A DNA stretch of 64,000 nt from Tetrastigma voinierianum (Eukaryota > Streptophyta > Magnoliopsida > Vitales > Vitaceae): positions 62,001 to 126,000 of the forward strand of contig JAEQBH010005079.1 in assembly GCA_016808115.1 (NCBI GenBank), read 5' to 3'. Below the pieces are notes generated by a model, which searched no databases, was not told the origin of the DNA, and saw only the letters and a list, made by a program, of their open reading frames with translations. The stretch's first letter is position 1. Every line of letters begins with the position of its first letter. This document shows, one piece after another, positions 1-10,689 of this stretch. A program made the translations under genes and the position numbers.

Positions 1-119
1 ATGCATATATTATTCGGCCTTTTACATATGTTTATACTATATGAGGTTTTCCTAGCAGATTGTTCAGGGGTTCGAGAACTCAGCACACTAGGCCATACTT
101 ACCCTCATAGATTTTAGCT

Positions 120-609
120 CGTATTTCGCCTTTTCTTCTTTTAGTTTCGGGCTTCGTGTATTCAAACTTTGCTCGCTTCATCTTCATTTTAGATTTCTCG
201 TATTCTTGCTTTATGTCTTCGCTCAGGGCTTCAAAGGGTCAGATTCTTCACCTCATCTTCTATTTTAGATTTCAGTGCTCACTTCATTCTCTGCCATCTT
301 CATTTTAGATTTCGGGGCCTTCTGACTTCACCCTTTATGTCTTTAGCTGGGCTTCAAGCATCTTATCGCTTTATATGACTTGTGTGTTCGACTTCATCTA
401 CATCACATTTAGTAGCACCACAGTTTGACATTCAGACTTTGTCTTTTACATATTAGGCGTTCATACTTCGCCTTCATATGGATCAGATATTCAGACTTCA
501 TCTGCATCACATTTTCTAGCACCGCAGCTGAGACATTCAGACATCGCCTTTGCATTAGGGCTGCCTGTACTTCGCCTTCATATGCGACCGATGTTCACTA
601 TGCATCACA
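120..609. repeat. TTC-rich tandem repeat, left block
   Basis: A pyrimidine-rich stretch built from recurring phrases such as GTTCAGACTTC and TTCACCTTCATATGGATCAG. Between about 455 and 609 two units repeat with a period of about 105 bp (TTCGCCTTCATATG recurs near 462 and 567). The part from 120 to 400 is more degenerate and carries three copies of a CATCTTCATTTTAGATTTC-like phrase at about 181, 257 and 296. The block stops at TCACA (605-609), exactly where element A begins, and the same repeat resumes after 9510. No coding function is suggested. Confidence 0.75.
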
Positions 610-3382
610 TGTAACGCCTTCAAAATAAATTCTAGAATTTTATATTAATTTATTACATAATCTGGTATAAATTGAGCCAAACTTAACTGAAAAATTGCAA
701 CTGACAAGTTATGAAATGATAAATTAGTGAACTCCTAAATTTTGGCACTAGAACAAGGACAAATTGTAAATGCATATAGAGATAAAATCATAAAGGGAGT
801 AGAGATGGGCCAGCAATACAAATAAAATAAGTTGATGTAAATCTAGATGAGGATCAAATTTGCAATTAATGAAAAGATGATATTTTAAAGGAAGAAAATA
901 AAACCACTATTTTGGCCTCAAAGTCGCTCTAGCAAACCCGTAGAGGAGAAGTATAGAGCCAAGAGGAGGAAGAGAAGGAAGAAGAAGGAAGAGGAGAAGA
1001 AGATCACATGGGAATCCTTATTCGGGGTTTATTATGAATCCCACATTTTTGGTATGGAGATTAGTTGTTCTTTGGTCTGTGTTTCTATAAAGATCAAGCA
1101 CAAAACTCTTTGAATTGTTGGGGTTATGAGAGTAAACCCCAATTGGTGGAAAATAACCATGGAACTATCACATTTATGTGGTTTCATAAAGAGACCAGAC
1201 CTAGGTAGTGTTCTGGATTTTCACCTAAGGTTTTGTAAGCTGAGGTTCCATAGCACCACTCTAAGTGTTGTGGAATTGTTTTAGATGAATTCCAAGTTTA
1301 AGCCATGATTTAATTATGTAAGTTGTATGGAGTGAATTACATCAAAGTGGGAAAATAACAAAATCCTGGGCAATTTTCGAAGGTGTACCGTACATGAACA
1401 GTAGTGTACTGGTACACTTAATTTAAGCCAAAGTGTACTGGTATTTTAGTGTACCGGACAATTTTGGGGGTGTACCTGCACACCTGCTCGGTTTTCCTAT
1501 TTCGAATTGGGCCAGATTTGGTCATAACTTGCTCATTTCTTATCCTATTTGAGTGATTCAAGTGGCTACGTAAAATAGACGGAGAACCAAACTTAAAGAA
1601 TAGATATTGCCAAATTCTGATCCTAAGTGGCCTAAAAATTCACTCAAAGTGGGGCCATGTGCAAGCCAAATTCTGGTTCCAGCTTTGAACATAGAGGATC
1701 CGGTTGTTTCGACGAATTTGAGTTCGTGTCTAATTGGGTGATTCCTGAGCTGGAATAGAACCCTTAGCACCTTAGCTTTAAATGAGCACAAAGACTCAGA
1801 GTCAAACATGAAGTTAAGACCCCGGAAAATGAGCAATACAAACTGTCCCCAATGTAATCGGTACTTATTAGTTGGCATGAAATGCCATAACTTTAGTTAG
1901 GATAGTTCGATTGAAATGATTCCAATTTATGAGTAAAGTAGACTTTAGAGGAACAAGGATGAGACTAAGTAAAACGTACTGCACTGCCGCTCCATAAAGC
2001 TTTCGCTTTGGCTCTCGGCGTATATTCGCTTAGTATGATTATTTAAGTTTTAATCATCAAGAGTGAAGAAAATCAGGACGGACTAAAAGGGTGAATGCAT
2101 AACCCGACCTAGGATTGACATCGAAAGAAACGGAATCGATAATTGGTTTGTTCTATACTTGTTCTTTATTCTAGTTTGTTCACTACACGCTCTTTATTCT
2201 CAGGTTGCTCTTATTTATGTAAATATGAATATATATATATATATATCGATTCGAATGAATAGTATTTGAAATGTTTGACAACATTCGCATGTATGCGTGT
2301 ATTCAGCTATAGCTAATTCATTGCATGAAAGTAAATTGATTTGAAACGTGATATTGAATGACTAACATGACGGAATTCACCAACCGAATTGGCCATGAAG
2401 CAACCGATATGTCTAATGCGAAATCACATCACATCAACGACAAATGCGATGTGATTCACCAATCGAAATCGTCAGGAATGCCTAATTTCTATAGTCATAT
2501 GTGAGACGGTAATATTGAATGTGCGTAAATCACATTGCTAATGTAATGACAACAGACAAGATTCACCATCAATCAGAATGCCGACTTCTATAGTCATGTG
2601 AGACTAGTAATATAGAATGTGAAATCATTAATCGCTATTTAATGACAACAGATGTGATTCGTTAATCGAACTGGCCGTGGATGTTTGGATTCTATAGCCG
2701 TATGTGGAATCACAAACCGAAAAGAGAAATGATGGAAATTGAAAATGTGTATTTGTATAAGTATCTTTACATTACAATCGATATTGTATAAAGGCATTAT
2801 TTTGATAAACGGCTGATTTATAAGGAACGAAAAATGGAAATTAATCGTATAGGAAACTACTCTAAGCATGAAAATGCTTAGCGTATTGTTTTTATCAATG
2901 CGCAGGTACCGAGTGATAGACATTAAAGCAAGACCCAAGATCGAGGAGCATCAGAGTCATAGAGAAAGAACTGCGGAGTATGCTCCGTCATATGCATTAC
3001 TCCATTTCTTTCGAACATTGATATTTTGTAAAACAGTTTGAACTCTGGATCATTATTTTTGTAAAGGCATTTTGTTAAATGTAAACGTTATGAATCTTTC
3101 TTTAATTGTAAATGTTTTATGGGCTTGCCAAAATGAATTACTCACAAATTACAAAATTGAAAATTTAATAAACGAACAAAATGTTTTGATAAGATAATTG
3201 GAAATGTCTGAGTAAACCTGCTCCGCTGGATCCGCCAACCGGTCGAAGTCGGGATTCGGTCACGACACTTTTGAAAACTAAAATTAAATAAACGATAGAA
3301 AAAGGATTTGATTCATGGCTTTAAACGAAGGCCCCGGTTTCGCCTCTGACTTCCAATCGGTCGGGCTTGCCTGGGTCGCCAC
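610..3382 (+). repeat. 5' LTR of element A
   Basis: About 2.77 kb, colinear with 6649-9510. Shared landmarks are the purine-rich GAGGAAGAG stretch near 960, a run of near-palindromes containing TACCGG at 1380-1490, CATAACTTGCTCATTTCTTAT near 1522, a short AT run at 2227-2246, and the end CTGGGTCGCCAC. It differs from the 3' copy by many short indels. The exact 3' boundary is uncertain by 1-3 bases because the terminal CA is not clear. Confidence 0.85.
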
Positions 3383-3559
3383 GTTTCTTTATTGCACGTA
3401 GCCTAGGTTTAGGCGCTTCACAAAGTGATTCAAATTGTTTGTAAATGATTTCGAAATTGTTTATGACATGCATTGCATTTGCATATAAAGGATAATATGA
3501 CTCGATGCGGATCTTGTGTCTTAATAGGATAATTTACCGGCGAGTGAAACCAGCAGGAT

Positions 3560-6500
3560 ATCTGCGGACGAACCCGCCGTGATAGTGTTATTTCTGTGGA
3601 ACAAAGTGTATAGAGATTGTCCCATCAAAATACAAGAGTATGAGTTTTTGGGAGATTTGATTGAGTTATCCTTCAGGGAGTTTGATGTGATATTGGGGAT
3701 GGACTGGTTATCCCGACACCGAGCGATAGTTGATTGTAGAATGAAAAGAGTGACCGTAAGGACACCGAATGACGCTGAGGCACTTATCATAGAGGCTCAA
3801 TCACTCTAATGTGATATCGCAATGGGCTTGCAAGGAAAAATGGTGCAAAAGGATGTGAAGCCTATTTGGCTGAGGGATTGATAATGGTGAAAGGCAAGGC
3901 CTAGTGTATCCGATATCCCTATCATAGTGACTTTCTCCTGATGTGTTTCCCTAAGAGTTGTTAGGATTACCTTACGGTAGGAGATTGGAGTTTGCTATCG
4001 ACGCTGGTACTGCGCCACAATCGCATCTATTACACCGTATAGAATGGCTCCACTTGAGCTAAAGGAATTGAAAATTCAGTTGCAAGAACTGCTAGAAAAG
4101 GGGATTATTCGACCAAGTGTATCACCATGGGGAGCTCCCGTGCTTTTGTCAAGAAGAAAGATGGTACACTTCGCTATGTGGTTGATTATAGACAATCGAA
4201 CAAGCCGACCAGAAGAATAAGTATCCGCGCCTTAATTGGATGATTTGCCTGACTAATTAAAAGGTGCAAGTATCTTTGAAGATTGACTTGAGATCCGTAT
4301 CATCGCTGAAAATTAAAGATGCCGGCGTATAAGACGCTTTTTAGAACACGATATGGACATTATGAGTTCCTCATGGATGTCATTATTCGACAAATGCTCC
4401 AAATGAATTTCATGGACCTACGAATCGGTTTCCTAATCAGATAGACTGCTTTGTCATAGTGTTCATAAACGACATTCTTGTGTATTCAAAGATCGAAAGC
4501 CGCGACACACACCTTCGAGTAGTGCTGGAGATTTCAGAAAAGAGCAAATATGTAAACTCGACAAGTGTGAGTTTTCTGATGACCAAGTGTCCTTTCTAGT
4601 GGCACATTGTATCGAAGAAGGAATCCGGAGGATCCAAAGAAAAATAGAAGTGGTTGTCGAATGGAAGCCACCAAGAAATGTTACGTATAATGCCAGCTCT
4701 CGACCAGCGTGTTACTACGTAAGATTTGTTAAGGGTTCTCTATGATCGCAGCCTCCATGAAGAGAATGTCTTTAAAAATGTAAAGTTTGAATGGAGTGAA
4801 AAATGTCACAGTTTTAAAGTTAAAAGCATTCTTAACCGAGGTCTGCTTACTCACCGACCTATAAAGAATATGTGATCTATAGTGATGCTTCACTAAATGG
4901 ACTTGGATGTGTCCTAACGCAGGTAAAGTGGTACTTATGCTTCAAGATACCAAGTCGCATGAAAAGAACTTCCCACATGATTTAGAATCGTCGCAATCAT
5001 TTATGCGTTAAAATTTGAGACATTATTTGTATGAGAAAAGTGTTTTATTTATTAATCGATCATAAAAGTAGTCTTGGTATTTGCCCTCACAACGAGAGCT
5101 TAACTCAGACAAATCTGAGATGGATGGAATTGATAAAAGATTATGATCATGATCGACTATCACCCGGAAAGGCTACCGTAGTACGATGCCTTGGAGTAGG
5201 AAGACAGTGCAAACGCTTCGAGCTTTAAATGCCAATTTATCATTTTTAGACGATGAGCAAGAGGCTACAATAGATCGATCGAGATGCAAAGTGAAACCGA
5301 GTTCACAAAGGATTTGAAATGGAGTGTTGTATTATAAGGATCGGGTTTGTGTACCTGATGATGATGAATTGAGGAAAGCCATACTTGAAGAGGCACATGG
5401 TGGATCTTTTGCTATCCATCCCGGTAGCACAAAGATGTACCAAGATTTGAAACGCCATTCCTGCCATCCAATGAAAGAGATGTATCGTAATTTGCAACCT
5501 CGTGTGTCAAAGAGTAAAGGCGAAAGACCGGTCTTCTTCGGACTATTGCACCATCGTATCACCTGAGTGGAAATGGGACCGAATAACCACGAATTTCATA
5601 CGCTACTCATCGATGTGAGGAAGCATGACTCATTAGTCGTAGTGGACCGATCGACCAAGTCACCACTTCCTACTAAAGGAGAACCGACTCATTCGCTTGA
5701 CAAGCTAGCAAAGTCAGATATCAAGGAAATAGTTCGGTTACACGGGACTCCTCGTGATCCATTATAATGTAACCCAGATCCGAGGTTTACTCGGCATTTT
5801 GGGGAAAATTACAAGAGGCCATGGGCACTAACTCGAATTTCAAGATAGCTGCCCAATCTGCAGACTGATGACAATCAGAGAGAGTGATCCAAATTCTGGA
5901 AGATATGTTAAGGAGTTGTGCGATCGACTATGAGGGAAGTCAGATCGATATATCCCTTTGGTTGAATTTGTGTACAAATAGCTTCCAATCAAGTATTTGG
6001 AATGGCGCTCATAAGGCTCTATATGGAAGAAAATAGAACACCATCGTGTCGGGACTGAATTGAGTGAGAAAGAAAAGTGATTGGCCCCGATTTGATACAA
6101 GAAATCAAGAAAAGTTAAAAATGATTAGAGAGAGATTAAAAGTGGCCACCACAGATGTGTTTCATATACCGACATGAAGAGAAAGGATATCTTGATATGA
6201 AGTCGGTAAAAAGTGTTTTTAAAAGTATCACCAAAAGAAGGTGATGATTCGAAAAGCGCGTTGAGCCCGCATTTATCGCCCATGAGGTAATCGAAAAGTG
6301 GGTACAAAGGGCATACCGTTTGGTTTAACTGACTCGAAAGATCCATAATGTGTTCCATGTGTCCATATGGAGGCACCGATCGAATTTCATCACATGCGCT
6401 TCCTTCTGAGACAATCGAAAGCTTAGGACCGGATTTGACATATGAAGAAGAACCAAGAGATTTTGGCTCGTGGAAGGAAAGAACTAATGAACAAGAAGAT

Positions 6501-6625
6501 TCTGTTAGTCAAAGTGTGGTGGAGAAACCATACACCGCAGCTCGCTTGGGAGGAGTGGAAGGTTGTGCAAGATGCGCGCTAAAGATCTCGCAACTCCAAG
6601 TATCCAAGGTAAATTTCAGAGACTA
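3560..6625 (+). pseudogene. Broken gag-less pol of element A
   Basis: Reading frames are broken many times, but domain remnants follow in Ty3/gypsy order. At 3579-3809 is the end of the aspartic protease region with FDVILGMDWLSRHRAIVDC. Reverse transcriptase fragments lie at about 4020-4650, including RTRYGHYEFL; its catalytic box reads FINDILVYSK (near 4461), where the family has two aspartates, so one is lost. RNase H remnants lie at about 4860-5230 (an LxxTNLRWMELIKDYDHD-like stretch). Integrase runs from 5324 to about 6100, starting with the zinc-binding region (EEAHGGSFAIHPGSTKMYQD) and later EIVRLHGTPRDP. The 6350-6620 tail resembles the chromodomain-proximal end of chromoviral integrases. 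This is a molecular fossil, not a functional gene. Confidence 0.85.
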
Positions 6626-6635
6626 AATTTTCTTA

Positions 6636-6648
6636 AGTGGGGGAGAAT
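6636..6648 (+). other. Polypurine tract of element A
   Basis: The purine run AGTGGGGGAGAAT lies directly before the TGTGACGCC start of the 3' LTR. This is the usual primer site for plus-strand DNA synthesis and fixes the orientation of element A as plus. Confidence 0.85.
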
Positions 6649-8283
6649 TGTGACGCCTAAAATACTCCTAGAATTTTTATAATAATTTTATTATATATTC
6701 TGGGTATAAATTAATAAACTTCTAGAAGCCCGGAAAAAAATTGGTAAATCGATGTTATGAATGATAATTTGATCGAACTTAAATTTTGGTACTAGAACAA
6801 GGACAAATTGTAAATGCTAAGGGAGATAAAAATCATAAAGGAGTAGAGATGGGGCCACAATACAAATAAAATAAGTTGATGTGCAAATCTTAAGAGATGA
6901 GGAAATTAATGGTAATTAATGAAAAGATGATATTTTAAAGTGAAGAAAAATAAACCAAAATTTCATTTGGTCTCAAAGTTGCCCTAGCAAACCCAAAGAG
7001 GAGAAGGAGAGAGCCAAGAGGAGGAAGAGTATAAGAATAAGGAAGAGGAGAAGAAGATCAAGGTATGGAATCCTTATTTTCGGGGTTTTGATACTTAACT
7101 TATGTTTTTATTTAGACAGATGTCTTTTCGTCTAGGTTTTGTAAAGATCACACAAACCTTGAATTGTCAGGCATGTGAGTAAACCCCACTGATGGAAAAT
7201 AACCATGAATCATCACATTTACGTGGTTTTATAAAGAATTCATGGACCTTATAAGAGTGTTCTTGGATTTTCACCCCAAGGTTTTGTGCTTTTGAGGCTC
7301 CATAAGACTCACTTTAAGTGTTGTGGAATTGTTTTTAGATGAATTCCCAAGTCGGCTGGAGATATGAATTATAGAAGTCAGATGCATTTAATTGGCATCA
7401 AAAGGGAAAAATAACAAAACTGGGCAATTTTCGAAGGTGTATCGGCGTTACGAACAAGAGTGTACTGGTACACTCTACCGGCCAAAAGTGTACCGCCGGT
7501 ACACTTTGGGGTGTACCGGCACACTTCGCTCTCGGCTTTCCTATTTCACCGGGCCGTATTTTGGCCATAACTTGCTCATTTCTTATCCGATTTGAGTGAT
7601 CTGGTACTACGTAAAATAGCCTTCAAGGAGAACCAAACTTAAAGAATAGATATCGCCAAATTCTGATCCTAAGTGTCCTAAAATTCACTCAAAGTGGGGC
7701 CATGTAAAAGCCAAATTTGGGATTCCAGCTTTGAACATAGAGTAGTCCGGGTTGTTTCGGACGTAACTTGAGTTTCGGTGCTCCGAATTGGGTGATTCCA
7801 GTTGGAATAGAACCCTTAGCACCTTAGCTTTAAATGAGTACAAAGACCTAGAGTCAAAAATGAAGTTAAGACCCCGGAAAAATGAGCAATACAAACTGTC
7901 CCCAATGTAATCGTAATTTATTATTGGCACATGAAAATGCCATAACTTTAGTTAGGATAATCCCATTTCTGAAATGATTCCAATTTATGAGTAAGTAGAC
8001 TCTTAGAGGAATAGATGAGACTGGCAAAAACGTATCGTATTTCGCTCCGCAAAGCTCTCGCTTGCCTCGGCGATATCTTCGCTTAGTATGATTACTTGCT
8101 TAATCACTAAGAGTGAATAAATCAGATTTGACTTAAAAAGGTGAAGACGCATAACTCGACCTAGGATTGACATCGAGGAAAAGAAACGAATCGAGCAATT
8201 GGTTTGTTCTATACTTGTTCTTTTTATTCTAGTTTGTTCACCACACGTTCTTTATTCTCATATTGCTCTCTATTTGCGAAATA

Positions 8284-8348
<65 letters not shown>

Positions 8349-9510
8349 TATATATATATATATCGATTCAATGAATAGTATTTGAAATGTTTGACAAATA
8401 TCCGCATGTATGCTGCAGGTATTTGAGCTACAAGCTAATTCATTGCATAAAAGTAAATTGATTTGAAACGATTATTGACGACTGAACATGACGGAATTCA
8501 CCAACCTAATTCGTCATGAAGGTTGCAACCGTATTTGTTCAATGCGAAATCATACGGGCACAATGACAAATGTATAGATTCACCAACCGAAACCGCCGTG
8601 GAATGCTCTAATTTCATAGTCATATGTGAGACTAAGAATATTGAATGCCAAATCACATTACATCAATTTCACAACGCGATGCGATTCAAGAATCAATTCT
8701 GCTAATGTCTAATTTCTATAGTCATACGTGAGACGGTATAGAATGTGAAATCAATAATCGCTATTTAATGACAAATGCGTACGTGATTCAGCAACTGAAT
8801 CTGTCGTGGATGTTGGGTTCTATAGCATTATGTGAAATCACAAACCGAAAAAGAAAATGATGGAAATTGAAAGGTATTTGTATAAGTATCTTTACATTAC
8901 ACCGATATCAGTAAAGGCATTATTTTTATAAATGCATGATTTATATGGAACGAAAATGGAATATTAATCAGAGGAACCACTAAGCATGAAAAATGCTTAG
9001 CGATTGTTTTAATAATGCGTTGTGTACCGGCGATAGACATTAAAGCAAGACCCAAAGATCAGAGCATCGAGTCATAAAGAAAAGAACTGCGAGTATGCTC
9101 ATTACATGCATTACCCATTTCTTTCGAACATTGATATTGTGAAAATGTAGTTTTGAACTCCGGATAATTATTTGTAAAGGCATTTTGTTAAATGTAAATG
9201 TTATGAATCTTTGTTAATTGTAAATGTTTTATGGGCTGTTAAAATGTGAATTGCTTCAAATTACAAAATTGAAAATTTAATAAAACGAAACAAAATGTTT
9301 TGATAAGATAATTGGAAATGTCGGAGTAAATCGGCTCCCGCTTGATCCGCTAAATCGGTTCGAAATGGGATTCGGTCGCGACACTTTTGAAAACTAAAAT
9401 TAAATAAAACAATGGAAAAAAAGGATTTGATTCATGGCTTTAAACGAGCGTCCCCGGGGTTTCGGTTCGGACTCGCCAATCGGGTCGGGCCGGGCTCGGG
9501 GGTCGCCACA
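6649..9510 (+). repeat. 3' LTR of element A
   Basis: About 2.86 kb. It starts TGTGACGCC and ends GGTCGCCACA, followed by the TSD TCACA at 9511-9515. It matches the 5' LTR along its whole length. It carries a much longer AT microsatellite (8284-8362) than the 5' copy and a clearer array of TACCGG palindromes at about 7435-7530. Confidence 0.88.
8284..8362. repeat. (AT)n microsatellite in the 3' LTR
   Basis: Nearly 80 bases of alternating A and T, interrupted once by a GG near 8347. The matching place in the 5' LTR (2227-2246) has only about 20 bases, so the tract changed length after insertion or was assembled differently. Confidence 0.9.
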
Positions 9511-10160
9511 TCACATGTGCTAGCACTGAAGTTGAGACGTTTAGACTTCGTCTTCTACAGATAAGGTGTTTAGACTTTGCCTTCATATGGATCGAATGTT
9601 CAAACTTCATATGTATCACATTTGCTAGCACCGTAGTTAGACGTTTAGACTACATCTTCTACATATCAAGCGTTCAGACTTCACCTTCATATGGATCAAA
9701 TGTTTAGACTTCATCTGTATCATATTTTCTAGCATCGTAGTTAGACGTTCAGACTTCATCTTATGCATATCAAGCATTTAGACTTCACCTTCATAAGGAT
9801 CAGATGTTCAGACTTCATCTGTATCACATTTTCTATCATTGCAATTAGACGCCCGTACTCGTCTTTCCTCGTGATATCAGCGCTCGACTTCGCTCATATG
9901 GATCGTATGTTCAAATTTCATCTCAGATCACATTTGCTAGCATCGCAATTAGACGTTCACACGTCGTCTTCCGCATATCCGACTTTAGACTTCACCTTCA
10001 TTTGGATCAGATGTTCTGACTCCATCTGTATCACATTTTCTAACATCGCATTTCAAACGTTCAGACTTCGTCTTCTATAAATAAAGGCGTTTAGACTTCG
10101 TCTTTACCTTCTACATCTTGAATAAAGGCGTTTAGGCTTCGCCTTTGTGTTTCCTCGTTT
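9511..10160. repeat. TTC-rich tandem repeat (about 104-bp monomer), right block
   Basis: Continuation of the satellite interrupted by element A. A TTCACCTTCAT-type phrase recurs near 9575, 9680, 9784 and 9991, giving a period of about 104-105 bp. Each monomer also holds a CATCACATTTTCTAGCA-like phrase and a GTTCAGACTTCGTCTTC-like phrase. Element A inserted inside the CATCACATTTNCTAGCA part of a monomer. From 10080 the units shorten to a repeated AAAGGCGTTTAG(A/G)CTTCG phrase and then fade. Confidence 0.8.
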
Positions 10161-10689
10161 CAGGACAGACATTCAAATGTCTTCACCATAGTTCAGACTC
10201 TCAAATTTCATCTTTATCAAAGATATCGCTACCAATATTCATGGTCGTTATCATCGCACACTTTGATCACATGGTTTATTTCGGTTGTCATACTCTCCAC
10301 TTGCTAGCTCATGAGTTTGTCCATGATGGGTGTTGATCGTTATACAGGTTATACAGTGCACATAACCATTCTATCACCCATGGGCCGACCAATTTCCGCT
10401 TGTTTCAGGTTTCGATATAGGTTTCACCTTTGAGAGGACCTTCTTAAAGAGAGCTTGGATCTATGTCAAGACTTTGCTAGCCTCCAGGTTGTTTTGTCAT
10501 TTTGTTGTTTGCTATTGATGTTTTTTTAGAACTCCTTTTAGATGCTTGAGTTTGAGTTCTTTGTGGACATTTTTAGAGGTCTCCTTTATTCTTCGATCGA
10601 ATTCATCTCGTTTCACCCACTTTTCACACTTTCACTTAATTCCATTGTTCACATTCGCTACACTCATGAACTCTATCGAAGATGGGCAT
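10161..10689. other. Non-coding spacer beside inverted repeat
   Basis: No gene is seen. The sequence continues the pyrimidine-rich look of the satellite. Read on the minus strand, the boundary near 10690 gives GGTCTATAAATATGCCC, a TATA-box-like stretch. This suggests that the DNA outward of the left arm may be part of an old LTR or promoter region that the right arm lacks. Confidence 0.4.

Larger units (their letters stand above)
610..9510 (+). mobile_element. Element A: decayed Ty3/gypsy LTR retrotransposon
   Basis: A whole element with two long direct LTRs (610-3382 and 6649-9510), flanked by the 5-bp target duplication TCACA (605-609 and 9511-9515). The LTRs begin TGT(A/G)ACGCC; the right one ends CGCCACA. 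The internal part is only about 3.3 kb and runs protease, reverse transcriptase, RNase H, integrase, the Ty3/gypsy order. Only about 200 bp separate the 5' LTR from the protease remnant, so gag is missing. No tRNA primer site was recognised after the 5' LTR. Long LTRs and RT motifs suggest the Del/Tekay chromovirus lineage, as an inference. The element cannot be autonomous. Confidence 0.9.
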
